A stretch of DNA of 58,137 bases from Faecalibacterium longum CLA-AA-H243 (GCF_020687245.1 NZ_JAJEQG010000017.1:1-58137), one strand, 5' to 3'. Positions 24,811 to 32,795 are shown, counted from the stretch's first letter. Notes: generated from the letters alone by a model not told the origin. Numbers and translations: made by a program.

Positions 24811-25770
24811 TCAGCCAAACACTTTGTGCCAGAATGCACTCAGCCCGTGCTTCTCGGGTTCAACCTCGGGCTCTGCCGGGGCGGGGTGCAGTTCGGGGCT
24901 GGTAAAGGCCCAGTCGAACAGCTCTGCCGCCTCCCGGAAGATATTCTGGGAGTTCGAACCCAGAATGACCAGCCCATAAGTATGGCCGTCCTGCTGGGCA
25001 AAGGTAACGAAGCACCGCCCGGCCTGGGTGGTGAAGCCGGTCTTCATGCCGTGGGCATAGCTGCGGTAATAGCCGCTGCCGGGCTGCAAAAGCTTGTTGG
25101 TGGTCGTGACCGTCCGGGCCGGATGCACGTTGGTGGCGGGCAGTTTATAGGACATTGTGTCCGCTATCTGGCGGTAGGTCGGGTCCGCATAGCAGGCCAG
25201 CGCGATCTTCGCCATATCACGGGCCGTGGAGTAGTTGCCGCCGTCGTAGAGGCCGTGGGGGCAGGTGAAATGGGTGGCCGTACAGCCCAGCTGACTGGCC
25301 CGGACGTTCATCTGGGCCGCGAAGGCGGCCAGACTGCCGGAGGTATCGACGGCCAGCACGCTGGCTGCGTCGTTGGCACTGGGCAAGAGCATGGCGTACA
25401 TCATATCGATGCGGCGCACCGTCTCGCCGGCCTGCAGGCCGATGGTGTGGCCCCGGTTGGCCCGGATGGACTGAAGTTCCGGCGTGAGGCTGGCCGGGAT
25501 GGTGATACTGGCATTGAGGTCGGTGCCGCTTTCCAGCACGAGAAGGGCCGTTATCATCTTGGTCAGGCTGGCAACGCAGCGGGGAAGGTCGGGGTTCTGC
25601 TCCACGAGAGCTTCGCCAGTGTCGGCATCGAAGAGATAGATGGATTCCTGCGGGTAGGCGGCCTGAATAGGCATCGCGTAGACGGCGAAACCGGACAGTG
25701 CCGCTGTAGTCATGAATGCAGCGGTCAGGGCCAGAGCCAGAAACCGCTGCGCAAAGGGATGAAACTGCAT
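24811..25770 (-). CDS. D-alanyl-D-alanine carboxypeptidase, short form
   Basis: A 319-residue serine-type carboxypeptidase with a signal peptide and the motifs S68-L-T-K71, S131-A-N133 and K243-T-G245. It is clearly a tandem paralogue of the following gene: long stretches such as ASLTKM, SGF..Y.MPIQ, FVTFAQQDGHTYGLV and LGS are shared. It ends soon after the transpeptidase-like domain in a Pro/Glu-rich tail (PAPAEPEVEPEKHG), so it has no membrane anchor and may be secreted or held through its signal peptide. The start at 25770 follows GAAGGAG. It lies 27 bp upstream of its paralogue. Confidence 0.92.
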   Translation of the reverse strand: MQFHPFAQRFLALALTAAFMTTAALSGFAVYAMPIQAAYPQESIYLFDADTGEALVEQNPDLPRCVASLTKMITALLVLESGTDLNASITIPASLTPELQSIRANRGHTIGLQAGETVRRIDMMYAMLLPSANDAASVLAVDTSGSLAAFAAQMNVRASQLGCTATHFTCPHGLYDGGNYSTARDMAKIALACYADPTYRQIADTMSYKLPATNVHPARTVTTTNKLLQPGSGYYRSYAHGMKTGFTTQAGRCFVTFAQQDGHTYGLVILGSNSQNIFREAAELFDWAFTSPELHPAPAEPEVEPEKHGLSAFWHKVFG

Positions 25771-25823
25771 AAATTGATACTCCTTCGGAAGCCTGGGGGC
25801 TTCCTTGCTCCGACAATAAGAGC

Positions 25824-25829
25824 TATAAT
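25824..25829 (+). promoter_or_regulatory. -10 element for the gamma-carbonic anhydrase gene
   Basis: TATAAT on the plus strand, 47 bp before the start codon. The -35 region is weak. Confidence 0.45.
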
Positions 25830-25875
25830 AAAGAATACCATAAATGAAGCAAAAGAGAAAGGTGGTTTTTCAACA

Positions 25876-26400
25876 ATGATGCTCTCCTTTGGTGGAAAAA
25901 TGCCCCGGGATGAGGGTGCTGTCTTTGTGGCAGCGAATGCGACGGTGCTGGGCGACGTGACACTGGGCAGGGGCGTGAATATCTGGTACGGGGCTGTACT
26001 GCGGGCCGATGAGGGCGCACTGATACTGGGCGAAAACAGCAACGTGCAGGACAACGCCGTGCTCCACTGCGACCCCGGCGGGCAGGTCGTTCTGGGCAAA
26101 AACGTCACCGTAGGCCACAGCGCCCTCGTCCACGGCTGCACGGTGGGGGACAACAGCCTCATCGGGATGCATGCTACCATCCTCAACCACGCCGTCGTGG
26201 GCAGAAACTGCATCATCGGGGCCGGGGCGCTGGTACCTGAAGGAATGGTCATCCCCGACAACTCGGTGGCGGTAGGCGTGCCTGCCCGGGTCATCAAGAC
26301 CATCCGGGACGACCAGCTGGCCCACAACATCGAGAACGCAAAAGCTTATGTGGAGATGGGTCGTCAGCACGCGGCGCTGGGCTCTCATGCTGAAAAATAA
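25876..26400 (+). CDS. Gamma-carbonic anhydrase-like hexapeptide protein
   Basis: A 174-residue left-handed beta-helix protein built from hexapeptide repeats (ATVLGDVTLGRGVNIWYG, NVQDNAVLHC, VTVGHSALVHGCTVG). The three His ligands expected for the metal of gamma-carbonic anhydrases are His64, His81 and His86, with Arg43 and Asp45 nearby. It may hydrate CO2 or be an acyl/metal-binding relative such as PaaY/YrdA; catalysis cannot be judged from sequence. The start is ATG at 25876 (a second ATG is the next codon). The reading frame stays open far upstream, but only this part is coding. Confidence 0.9.
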   Translation: MMLSFGGKMPRDEGAVFVAANATVLGDVTLGRGVNIWYGAVLRADEGALILGENSNVQDNAVLHCDPGGQVVLGKNVTVGHSALVHGCTVGDNSLIGMHATILNHAVVGRNCIIGAGALVPEGMVIPDNSVAVGVPARVIKTIRDDQLAHNIENAKAYVEMGRQHAALGSHAEK

Positions 26401-26455
26401 GCATCTTTCTCCCAAAAATTTCACAGGCCGATTAACAAATCTTTCACAGGAAAGA

Positions 26456-26485
26456 CATGATTTTGGCCGGTAATTCGGGTATACT
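26456..26485 (+). promoter_or_regulatory. Conserved promoter of sRNA cassette copy A
   Basis: CATGAT (26456-26461), 18 bp and TATACT (26480-26485). The same CATGAW-N18-TATACT arrangement occurs in copy B, and both have a CAYAGG block a few bases further upstream. It is not a TTGACA-type -35. Confidence 0.55.
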
Positions 26486-26491
26486 ATAGCT

Positions 26492-26612
26492 CACAAGGGT
26501 GCGGGGCCGCAACCGCCCCTTGCACATGATTCCTCCTCACACCAAAGCAATACCCCAAACAGCAAGGCCCCCTCTGGCGTCGCCGCAAGCGCCAGACGGG
26601 GGCCTTGTTGTA
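26492..26612 (+). ncRNA. Candidate small RNA, cassette copy A
   Basis: Predicted transcript of about 120 nt. Stem-loop 1 (26494-26522) has the loop GGCCGCAA. A single-stranded linker follows, carrying ATTCCTCCTCAC (26529-26540) and ACCAAAGCAATA. A strong terminator hairpin (26564-26608) has GCCGCAAGC in its loop. The U-run is weak (TTGTTGTAT). Copy B on the other side of mgtE has the same layout; the stem-loop 1 sequences differ but keep pairing. The linker is complementary to Shine-Dalgarno sequences such as the GAGGAGGAA before mgtE. No known family is assigned. Confidence 0.65.
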
Positions 26613-26624
26613 TCTGGGAAACAG

Positions 26625-26663
26625 AACGCCCCCGCTCAGCACTTCCTGAGCAGGGGCGTTTTT
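26625..26663. terminator. Terminator at the end of mgtE
   Basis: Hairpin AACGCCCCCGCTCAG...CTGAGCAGGGGCGTT followed on the plus strand by TTT, usable in both directions between sRNA copy A and mgtE. Confidence 0.8.
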
Positions 26664-26669
26664 GTATAT

Positions 26670-28244
26670 TTACATCATGCCGCGGAAGACAGCCTGTGCG
26701 ATTTGGAAATACAAGATCAAGCTGCAGGCGTCCACGATGGTGGTGATGAAGGGGGTCGCCATGATGGCCGGGTCGGCGCCCAGCTTCTTGGCGGCCAGGG
26801 GCAGCATACCGCCCACCAGCTTTGCGAGGATGACGCTGAAGAACAGCGACACGCTGACGACCACTGCGTAGCCGATAACATTGTCATACTGGCCGGCGTA
26901 GAGGTAGGTGTACATCAGGTAGATGCGCAGGCCGTTGACGAGGCCCAGCACCGCGCCGACGATGGCGGAGACCCGCAGCTCCTTGCCCAGAACTTTGAGG
27001 AAGTCGCTGGGCTCCACCTCACCCAGAGCGAGGCCGCGGACCATCAGGGTGCTGATCTGGTTGCCGCAGTTGCCGGCAGTATCCATCAGCATAGGCATGA
27101 AGGAGACCAGCAGGGGCAGGCTGACGAAAGCCTCTTCGTAGTGGGTCGTGACCATGCCGGTGAAGGTTGCAGAGAGCATCAGGATGAGCAGCCAGGGGAT
27201 ACGCTGCTTGGCGTGGGTCCAGACGCTGGTGCCGAAGTAGGTGGTGGCATCGTCGTCGGGCAGAATAGCTGCCATCTTCTGCATATCCTCGGTGCTCTCA
27301 TCGGTCAGGACGTCGATAGCGTCGTCGATGGTGATGATACCGACGAACATGCCCTCGTTGTCCAGAACAGGCATCGCGGTGAAGTCGTAGCGCTGCATCT
27401 CGCGGGCCACGAACTCCTGGTCATCCGTGACCTTCACGGTGACGACATTGTCGTCCATGATGTCCACGATGGGGGTAGAGGGGTCAGACAGCAGCAGGCT
27501 GCGGGCCGACACGACGCCCAGCAGGCGGTTGCGCTCCACCACATAGCAGGTGTAGACCGTCTCAGCGTTCTCACCCTGCTTACGGATAGCGGTGAAGGCG
27601 TCGCTGACGGTCATCTCCTGCCGCAGACGGACGTATTCGGGGGTCATCAGGCTGCCGGCAGAGCTCTCGGGGTAGTTCAGCAGCTTGTTCAGGCTCTCAC
27701 GGGTCTGGCGGGACGACTTTTCCAGCACCCGCTTGACCACGCCTGCGGGCATATCTTCCAGCAGGTCGGCGGCGTCGTCAAGGCTCATATCCTCGATGGC
27801 GCTCACCAGCTCGACGTCGGAGAAAGCATTCACGAGGTCGTCGCGGGCCTCATCGGACATATAGGCGAATGCTTCTGTTGCAACGTCCTTTTTCAGCAGA
27901 CGAAACACCACGAGGCGGTTGTTCTCGTCTAGCTCTTCCAGCAGCTCGGCCAGGTCGGCGGGCTGCTCTTCCTCAGTCACTTCGCGCAGCTTGACGTACT
28001 GCTTTTTGACGAGCAGCTTGAGCAGACGGCTCTTGGTCAGCATCTCGGGGTTGGCCTTGACTTCTTCGTCGTTGGCCTCCTCTTTTTCGGCCTCGCGGAC
28101 GTCCTGCTTGAGGTCTTCGGTGGCCTGCTCGTTCAGGTCTTCGGCCAGCTTCTGGCGCACCTCAGCGGGAATATCCGTGGGCAGCTCCTGCACCGGAAGA
28201 GCCTGTTCCTCTTCGCGCTCCGGGGTCTTCTTTTCTTCTTCCAT
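26670..28244 (-). CDS. mgtE: Magnesium transporter MgtE
   Basis: A 524-residue Mg2+ channel. A highly charged N-terminal extension (about 1-60, Glu/Lys rich) precedes the Mg2+-sensing N domain (LAELLEELDENNRLVVFRLL..., DLLEDMPAGVVKRVLEKSS). A pair of CBS domains follows (about 195-320, MTPEYVRLRQEMTVSDAF and AMPVLDNEGMFVGIITIDDAIDV), then five C-terminal membrane helices containing MPMLMDTAGNCGNQ, the pore-lining segment. In MgtE, cytosolic Mg2+ closes the pore through the N and CBS domains. The start at 28244 follows GAGGAGGAA. The leader is unusually long and structured, and the gene is bracketed by two sRNA cassettes. Confidence 0.95.
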   Translation of the reverse strand: MEEEKKTPEREEEQALPVQELPTDIPAEVRQKLAEDLNEQATEDLKQDVREAEKEEANDEEVKANPEMLTKSRLLKLLVKKQYVKLREVTEEEQPADLAELLEELDENNRLVVFRLLKKDVATEAFAYMSDEARDDLVNAFSDVELVSAIEDMSLDDAADLLEDMPAGVVKRVLEKSSRQTRESLNKLLNYPESSAGSLMTPEYVRLRQEMTVSDAFTAIRKQGENAETVYTCYVVERNRLLGVVSARSLLLSDPSTPIVDIMDDNVVTVKVTDDQEFVAREMQRYDFTAMPVLDNEGMFVGIITIDDAIDVLTDESTEDMQKMAAILPDDDATTYFGTSVWTHAKQRIPWLLILMLSATFTGMVTTHYEEAFVSLPLLVSFMPMLMDTAGNCGNQISTLMVRGLALGEVEPSDFLKVLGKELRVSAIVGAVLGLVNGLRIYLMYTYLYAGQYDNVIGYAVVVSVSLFFSVILAKLVGGMLPLAAKKLGADPAIMATPFITTIVDACSLILYFQIAQAVFRGMM

Positions 28245-28534
28245 TTGTGTTCCTCCTCTTTTCTGTCTCAGGAGGACACAGCCGCATCAACGCAAAAAGC
28301 GCCGCTCCTGCGCCGCAGACCCCGGGCCGCACTGCCCATCTGCACGCGCAAAGCTGCGCCTCTTTTGTACGGCAGCCGGACAGCGGATACTCCGCTGTTC
28401 AGCGTACAAAAAAGGCGAACGCAGCACCTTTCGCGGTCATTCCGGCCGCATCATTCCATCGTCTTCGACTATGATCCGGGTCCATTGTCCTGCGTTCACC
28501 TCCACAAATTCGTTTTACTAAGTTTCTTAGCCTA
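28245..28534 (-). promoter_or_regulatory. Long structured 5' leader of mgtE (candidate riboregulator)
   Basis: About 290 nt lie between the predicted start of transcription and mgtE. AGGTGAACGCAG (28502-28491) can pair with CTGCGTTCGCCT (28423-28412), which is followed directly by TTTTT, like a terminator closing stem. The same 3' strand can instead pair with GGCGCAGC and CGTACAAAAGA further downstream, an exclusive alternative. Enclosed hairpins include ATCAT...ATGAT with a GTC-GAA-GAC tip. I do not see the conserved M-box sequence blocks. Ligand unknown. Confidence 0.5.
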
Positions 28535-28541
28535 CAGGTTT

Positions 28542-28570
28542 ATTATATCTCCACTCAAATGCCCGGTCAA
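28542..28570 (-). promoter_or_regulatory. mgtE promoter
   Basis: TTGACC (28570-28565), a 17-bp spacer and TATAAT (28547-28542) on the minus strand. Confidence 0.85.
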
Positions 28571-28605
28571 CCCTGTAAGGCGTCCATTTCCGGAATATTG
28601 ACGCA

Positions 28606-28728
28606 GAAAAACGCACAGCGCCCTCTCCGGTGCTTGCGGCTTCACCGGAAAGGGCGCTGTGTTTGGATATTGCTTTGGTGTGAGGAGGAATCATGTACAA
28701 GGAATCGGTTGCGGCCCCGAATCCTCAT
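28606..28728 (-). ncRNA. Candidate small RNA, cassette copy B
   Basis: Inverted relative to copy A and upstream of mgtE on the same strand. Stem-loop 1 (28725-28700) again has the loop GGCCGCAA; two of its base pairs differ from copy A by compensatory exchange. The linker has the same ATTCCTCCTCAC (28690-28679) and CACCAAAGCAATA. The terminator hairpin (28661-28613) is unrelated in stem sequence but again has GCCGCAAGC in the loop, followed by TTTTTC. Promoter: CATGAA (28764-28759), 18 bp, TATACT (28740-28735). The transcript ends about 36 bp before the mgtE -35 element. Confidence 0.7.
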
Positions 28729-28811
28729 GGCTGTAGTATAGCAGATTCCGCACCGGATTTCATGAAAAACCTATGAAGAAAGTGTAAAAGACACAAAAAT
28801 ACGCCCCGGAC

Positions 28812-29205
28812 ACTGTTTCCAGTGAGCGGGGCGCTAAAAACGGGATCCGTTTTTGACTGCGGCAAGATACCTGCAAGCAGGTCTTATGCAGCAGGCGGGG
28901 CAAGGTATCTGCGAACAGACCTTATGCTCCTGACACACGCGAAGTATGCTTTCAAGGACCCTCGCGGGCGCTTTGGTATTTCATGCTCTGCCCGACCCGA
29001 CGCGTTCGGAGGCGGGCAGAGAGTTGAAATCAGTTTGGAGTACAAAGCTCCAGTCTCTGCGTAGAAATAAGCCTGTCATTTCTTCTCTGGCCGGGGCCAC
29101 AGTTTCGTACTGCTGCGTTGCGCAGTAATCGCCAGCACGGAGCAGCCGCCCTTTCGGGACTAAGGTGCCGCTGCGGCAAAATTCCAGCCAGAGTCAAAAG
29201 AACTT
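28812..29205 (-). ncRNA. Highly structured region downstream of the PFOR gene
   Basis: About 390 nt without a convincing ORF, read on the minus strand after the PFOR stop. A closing stem, CTCTGGCTGG (about 29197) with CCGGCCAGAG (about 29090), encloses several hairpins. Further along is CTCTGCCCG...CGGGCAGAG, then two tandem 28-nt bulged hairpins (28927-28900 and 28889-28862). The region ends with a strong hairpin GCCCCG...CGGGGC followed by TATTTTTG (28845-28808). It could be a long 3' UTR or a separate RNA. It does not show RNase P, tmRNA or SRP RNA signatures. Confidence 0.45.
28862..28927 (-). repeat. Two tandem 28-nt bulged hairpins
   Basis: Repeat 1 at 28862-28889, repeat 2 at 28900-28927, separated by 10 bp. 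Each folds as ten base pairs with two dinucleotide bulges and a four-base loop. The copies differ at six positions: four form two compensatory base-pair exchanges (A-U to G-C and C-G to U-A) and two are in the loop. Confidence 0.75.
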
Positions 29206-29209
29206 TGGT

Positions 29210-32200
29210 TTACTTGTACAGCTCGACCAGGCGGGTCAGATGCTCGTAACGGTCGATTGCGACCTGCTCGTTGCGAGCGAACAGCTGCTTTGCACGCTCC
29301 GGGAATGCACGAGTCAGGCGGCTGTAACGAGTCTCGTTTGCCAGCAGGGCCTGATACTTCTCGGCATCCACAGCCTTGGAGGTCAGGGTGAAGGGGTTCT
29401 TGCCCTGAGCCTTGTTGGCCGGATTGAAGGTGAACAGGTTCCAGTAACCAGCCTCAACTGCCTTCTTCATCTCGTTCTGGCAGTTGGTCATGCCGCCCTT
29501 AACACCGTGCAGCTCGCAGGGAGCGTAGCCGATGATGAGGGAAGGACCGGGATATGCCTCAGCCTCTGCGATAGCCTTGACAGCCTGGTTCATGTTAGCG
29601 CCCAGAGCGATCTGAGCAACATAGATGTAACCGTAGGTCATAGCGATCTCAGACAGGCTCTTCTTGCTGATCTCCTTACCAGCAGCAGCGAACTGGCAGA
29701 CCTCGCCGATGTTGGAGGCCTTGGATGCCTGTCCGCCGGTGTTGGAGTACATCTCAGTATCGAAGACCATGACGTTGACATCCTCGCCGGAAGCCAGGAC
29801 GTGGTCCAGACCGCCGAAGCCGATGTCATATGCCCAGCCGTCACCACCGAAGATCCAGACGGACTTCTTGGCGATGAACTCCTTGCTCTTCAGGATCTCA
29901 GCGGACTCGGCGCAGCCAGCGGCAGCAGCCTTCTCCAGCTCAGCGATCAGAGCCTTAGCGGGGGCATCGTTAGCCTTGGTGTTGTTCTTGGTTGCCATGA
30001 ACTCGTCAAAGGCAGCCTTCAGCTCAGCAGAAGCCTTGTCAGAACCAGCGACCTCAGCGATGCGCTTGATCAGGTTCTCACGGACGGTCTTCTGGCCCAG
30101 ATACAGGCCCAGGCCGTGCTCTGCGTTATCCTCGAACAGGGAGTTGCACCATGCAGGACCGTGGCCGCTGTCCTTGTTGACAGTGTACGGAGAGATGGAA
30201 GCAGTACCGCCCCAGATAGAGGAGCAGCCGGTGGCGTTGGAGATGTACATCTTCTCGCCGAACAGCTGGGTGATCAGACGTGCGTAAGAGGTCTCAGCAC
30301 AGCCTGCGCAGGAGCCAGAGAACTCCAGCAGCGGCTGGTTGAACTGAGAGCCGATGACGGTGTCGTCTGCGAACTTAGAGGGCTTCTTGGAGATGTTGGC
30401 GACGCAGTAGTCGAAGACTGCCTGCTGATCGGCCTGAGACTCCTGAGGAACCATCTGGATAGCCTTGGTGGGGCAGACGGTGACACACTCGCCGCAGCCC
30501 ATGCAGTCCAGAGGAGACACAGCCATAACGAACTTGTACTCGTTAGCGGGCTTGTTGTCGCGGCTCTTGGTCTGTGCGGGAGCTGCTGCCAGCTCGTCAG
30601 CGGTCAGCTGGAAGGGACGGATGGTTGCATGAGAGCACACGAATGCGCACTGGTTGCAGCCAACACACTTGGAAGCATCCCACTCGGGGACGTTCACAGC
30701 GGTGCCGCGCTTCTCGTAAGCGGAAGCACCCTGCTCCCACTCGCCGTTTGCGTTAGCAACGAAAGCAGAGACAGGCAGGCTGTCGCCGTCCATACGAGCG
30801 ATGGGCTCCATGACGTCGCGGATCTGCTTGACCAGCTCGGGACGGCCAGCCAGCTCCTTCGGAGCGGGATCGGCCTCGGGGTTGGACCAGGAAGCGGGGA
30901 CGTCCACCTTGTGGATGGCGTCAACACCGGCATCGATGGCCTTCCAGTTCATCTCAACGACGTCCTGACCCTTCTTGCCGTAGCTCTTCTGAGCTGCCTG
31001 CTTCATGAAGTTGACGGCGTCCTCGATGGGCATAACGTCAGCCAGCTTGAAGAAAGCGGACTGCAGGATGGTATTGGTGCGCTTGCCCATACCGATCTCG
31101 ATAGCCTTATCGATAGCGTTGATGGTGTACAGCTGGATGTTGTTGTCAGCGATGTACTTCTTGGCCTCAGCGTTCAGGTGATGGCCCAGCTCCTCATCGT
31201 TCCACTGGCAGTTGATCATGAACACGCCGCCGGGCTTGACATCCTGGACCATCTTCATGCCCATGTGGATGTAAGCGGGGTTGTGGCAGGCCACGAAGTC
31301 AGCCTGGTTGATGTAGTAGGGGCTGCGGATGGGCTTGTCGCCGAAACGCAGGTGGCTGATGGTCACGCCGCCGGTCTTCTTGGAGTCATACTGGAAGTAT
31401 GCCTGAACATACTTATCAGTGTGGTCGCCGATGATCTTGACGGAGTTCTTGTTAGCACCGACGGTACCGTCGCCGCCCAGACCCCAGAACTTGCACTCCT
31501 TGGTGCCAGCTGCTGCGGTGATGGGAGCGGGCTTGACCTCAGGCAGAGACAGGCCGGTGACATCATCGGTGATGCCGAGGGTGAAGCGCTCCTTCGGCTG
31601 ATCCTTCTCCAGCTCCTTGAACAGAGCGAAGATGGAGGACGGGGGAGTGTCCTTGCTGCCCAGACCGTAACGGCCACCGGTCAGGATGACATCATTCTTG
31701 CCAGCCTCACGCAGGGTAGCTGCGACATCCAGGTACAGGGGCTCGCCCAGAGAGCCGGGCTCCTTGGTGCGGTCCAGAACTGCGACCTTCTTAGCGGTAG
31801 CAGGCAGGACCTTCAGCAGAGCGGAGGACACCCAGGGACGGTACAGGCGGACCTTGATGATACCGACCTTCTCGCCCTTAGCGTTCAGGTAATCGATGAC
31901 CTCGTCAGCAACGTCGCAGACAGAGCCCATAGCGATCATGACGCGATCGGCATCGGGTGCGCCGTAGTAGTTGAACAGGTCGTAGTTGGTGCCCAGCTTC
32001 TCGTTGATCTTGGCCATGTACTTCTCGACGACTGCGGGCAGTGCGTCGTAGACAGAGTTGCAGGCCTCACGATGCTGGAAGAACACGTCGCCGTTCTCGT
32101 GGGAACCGCGCATCTTGGGGTGCTCGGGGTTCAGAGCCTTTGCACGGAACTCCTCGACAGCCTTCATGTTGCACATTTCCTTCAGGTCGGCGTAGTCCCA

Positions 32201-32755
32201 CTTCTCGATCTTCTGGTACTCGTGAGAAGTACGGAAGCCGTCGAAGAAGTTCAGGAAGGGAACCTTGCCCTCGATAGCTGCCAGATGGGCAACAGGGGAC
32301 AGGTCCATGACTTCCTGCACGCTGCTCTCGACCAGCATTGCGAAGCCGGTCTGGCGGCATGCCATAACGTCGCTGTGATCACCGAAGATGTTCAGGGACT
32401 GGGTAGCAACGGTACGTGCAGAAACATCGAACACGCAGGGCAGCTGCTCAGCAGCGATCTTGTACATGTTGGGGATCATCAGCAGCAGGCCCTGAGAAGC
32501 GGTGAAGGTGGTGGTAACAGCACCTGCACCCAGAGAGCCGTGCACAGCGCCTGCAGCGCCTGCCTCAGACTCCATCTCGACGACCTTGACCTGGTTGCCG
32601 AAGATGTTCTTCTGGCCCTGAGCGGACCACTGGTCCACAGAGTCAGCCATCGGAGAAGAGGGGGTAATGGGGTAGATGGCAGCCACGTCCGTGTAGGCAT
32701 ATGCTACATGAGCGGCAGCGGTATTGCCATCCATGGTTTGCTTTGCTCTAGGCAT
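29210..32755 (-). CDS. nifJ: Pyruvate:ferredoxin (flavodoxin) oxidoreductase
   Basis: A 1181-residue single-chain PFOR that converts pyruvate and CoA to acetyl-CoA and CO2 and reduces ferredoxin. Domain order is as expected: an N-terminal pyrimidine-binding domain (AYAYTDVAAIYPITPSSPMA), a gamma-like domain with GLGGDGTVGANKNS, a two-cluster ferredoxin domain (CVGCNQCAFVC and CMGCGECVTVCP), and a C-terminal TPP-binding domain (CAGCAET, ATGCSSIWGG, GDGWAYDIGFGGLDHVL). It is the central carbon enzyme of the window and likely the partner of the ferredoxin at 18 kb. The start at 32755 follows GGAGG. The 5' leader holds three tandem structured units and the 3' side is also highly structured. Confidence 0.97.
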   Translation of the reverse strand: MPRAKQTMDGNTAAAHVAYAYTDVAAIYPITPSSPMADSVDQWSAQGQKNIFGNQVKVVEMESEAGAAGAVHGSLGAGAVTTTFTASQGLLLMIPNMYKIAAEQLPCVFDVSARTVATQSLNIFGDHSDVMACRQTGFAMLVESSVQEVMDLSPVAHLAAIEGKVPFLNFFDGFRTSHEYQKIEKWDYADLKEMCNMKAVEEFRAKALNPEHPKMRGSHENGDVFFQHREACNSVYDALPAVVEKYMAKINEKLGTNYDLFNYYGAPDADRVMIAMGSVCDVADEVIDYLNAKGEKVGIIKVRLYRPWVSSALLKVLPATAKKVAVLDRTKEPGSLGEPLYLDVAATLREAGKNDVILTGGRYGLGSKDTPPSSIFALFKELEKDQPKERFTLGITDDVTGLSLPEVKPAPITAAAGTKECKFWGLGGDGTVGANKNSVKIIGDHTDKYVQAYFQYDSKKTGGVTISHLRFGDKPIRSPYYINQADFVACHNPAYIHMGMKMVQDVKPGGVFMINCQWNDEELGHHLNAEAKKYIADNNIQLYTINAIDKAIEIGMGKRTNTILQSAFFKLADVMPIEDAVNFMKQAAQKSYGKKGQDVVEMNWKAIDAGVDAIHKVDVPASWSNPEADPAPKELAGRPELVKQIRDVMEPIARMDGDSLPVSAFVANANGEWEQGASAYEKRGTAVNVPEWDASKCVGCNQCAFVCSHATIRPFQLTADELAAAPAQTKSRDNKPANEYKFVMAVSPLDCMGCGECVTVCPTKAIQMVPQESQADQQAVFDYCVANISKKPSKFADDTVIGSQFNQPLLEFSGSCAGCAETSYARLITQLFGEKMYISNATGCSSIWGGTASISPYTVNKDSGHGPAWCNSLFEDNAEHGLGLYLGQKTVRENLIKRIAEVAGSDKASAELKAAFDEFMATKNNTKANDAPAKALIAELEKAAAAGCAESAEILKSKEFIAKKSVWIFGGDGWAYDIGFGGLDHVLASGEDVNVMVFDTEMYSNTGGQASKASNIGEVCQFAAAGKEISKKSLSEIAMTYGYIYVAQIALGANMNQAVKAIAEAEAYPGPSLIIGYAPCELHGVKGGMTNCQNEMKKAVEAGYWNLFTFNPANKAQGKNPFTLTSKAVDAEKYQALLANETRYSRLTRAFPERAKQLFARNEQVAIDRYEHLTRLVELYK

Positions 32756-32795
32756 TTTTCTTCCTCCATTCAGAATTTGGTACCTTCTGCGCGGG

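Noticed and set aside
23425-25875. Long plus-strand extension of the gamma-carbonic anhydrase frame
   Set aside because: This part is antisense to the two carboxypeptidase genes; only 25876-26400 encodes family motifs.
26526-26560. Conserved peptide MIPPHTKAI encoded by both sRNA linkers
   Set aside because: There is no ribosome binding site upstream, identity is at the nucleotide level including third positions, and the frames diverge right after.
28245-28534. M-box magnesium riboswitch before mgtE
   Set aside because: Expected by function, but the conserved M-box sequence blocks were not found by eye, so only a generic structured leader is reported.
28693-28776. Opposite-strand 27-codon ORFs with a good Shine-Dalgarno (GAGGAGGAATC-ATG) over both sRNA cassettes (28693-28776 plus; 26527-26444 minus)
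   Set aside because: Both are exactly 84 nt with ideal ribosome binding sites, but only about 6 of 27 residues agree, mostly where the putative sRNA promoter lies. No promoter is seen for this orientation. The complement of an anti-RBS RNA necessarily looks like an RBS. It remains the main alternative.
28862-28927. CRISPR-like short repeats
   Set aside because: Only two units, 10-bp spacer, hairpin covariation and no cas genes; the PFOR leader repeats are likewise structured units, not CRISPR.
28812-29205. RNase P RNA, tmRNA or 6S RNA after the PFOR gene
   Set aside because: The size is compatible, but the conserved core sequences of RNase P and the tag/CCA ends of tmRNA are absent, and no single long 6S-like hairpin with a central bubble is evident.
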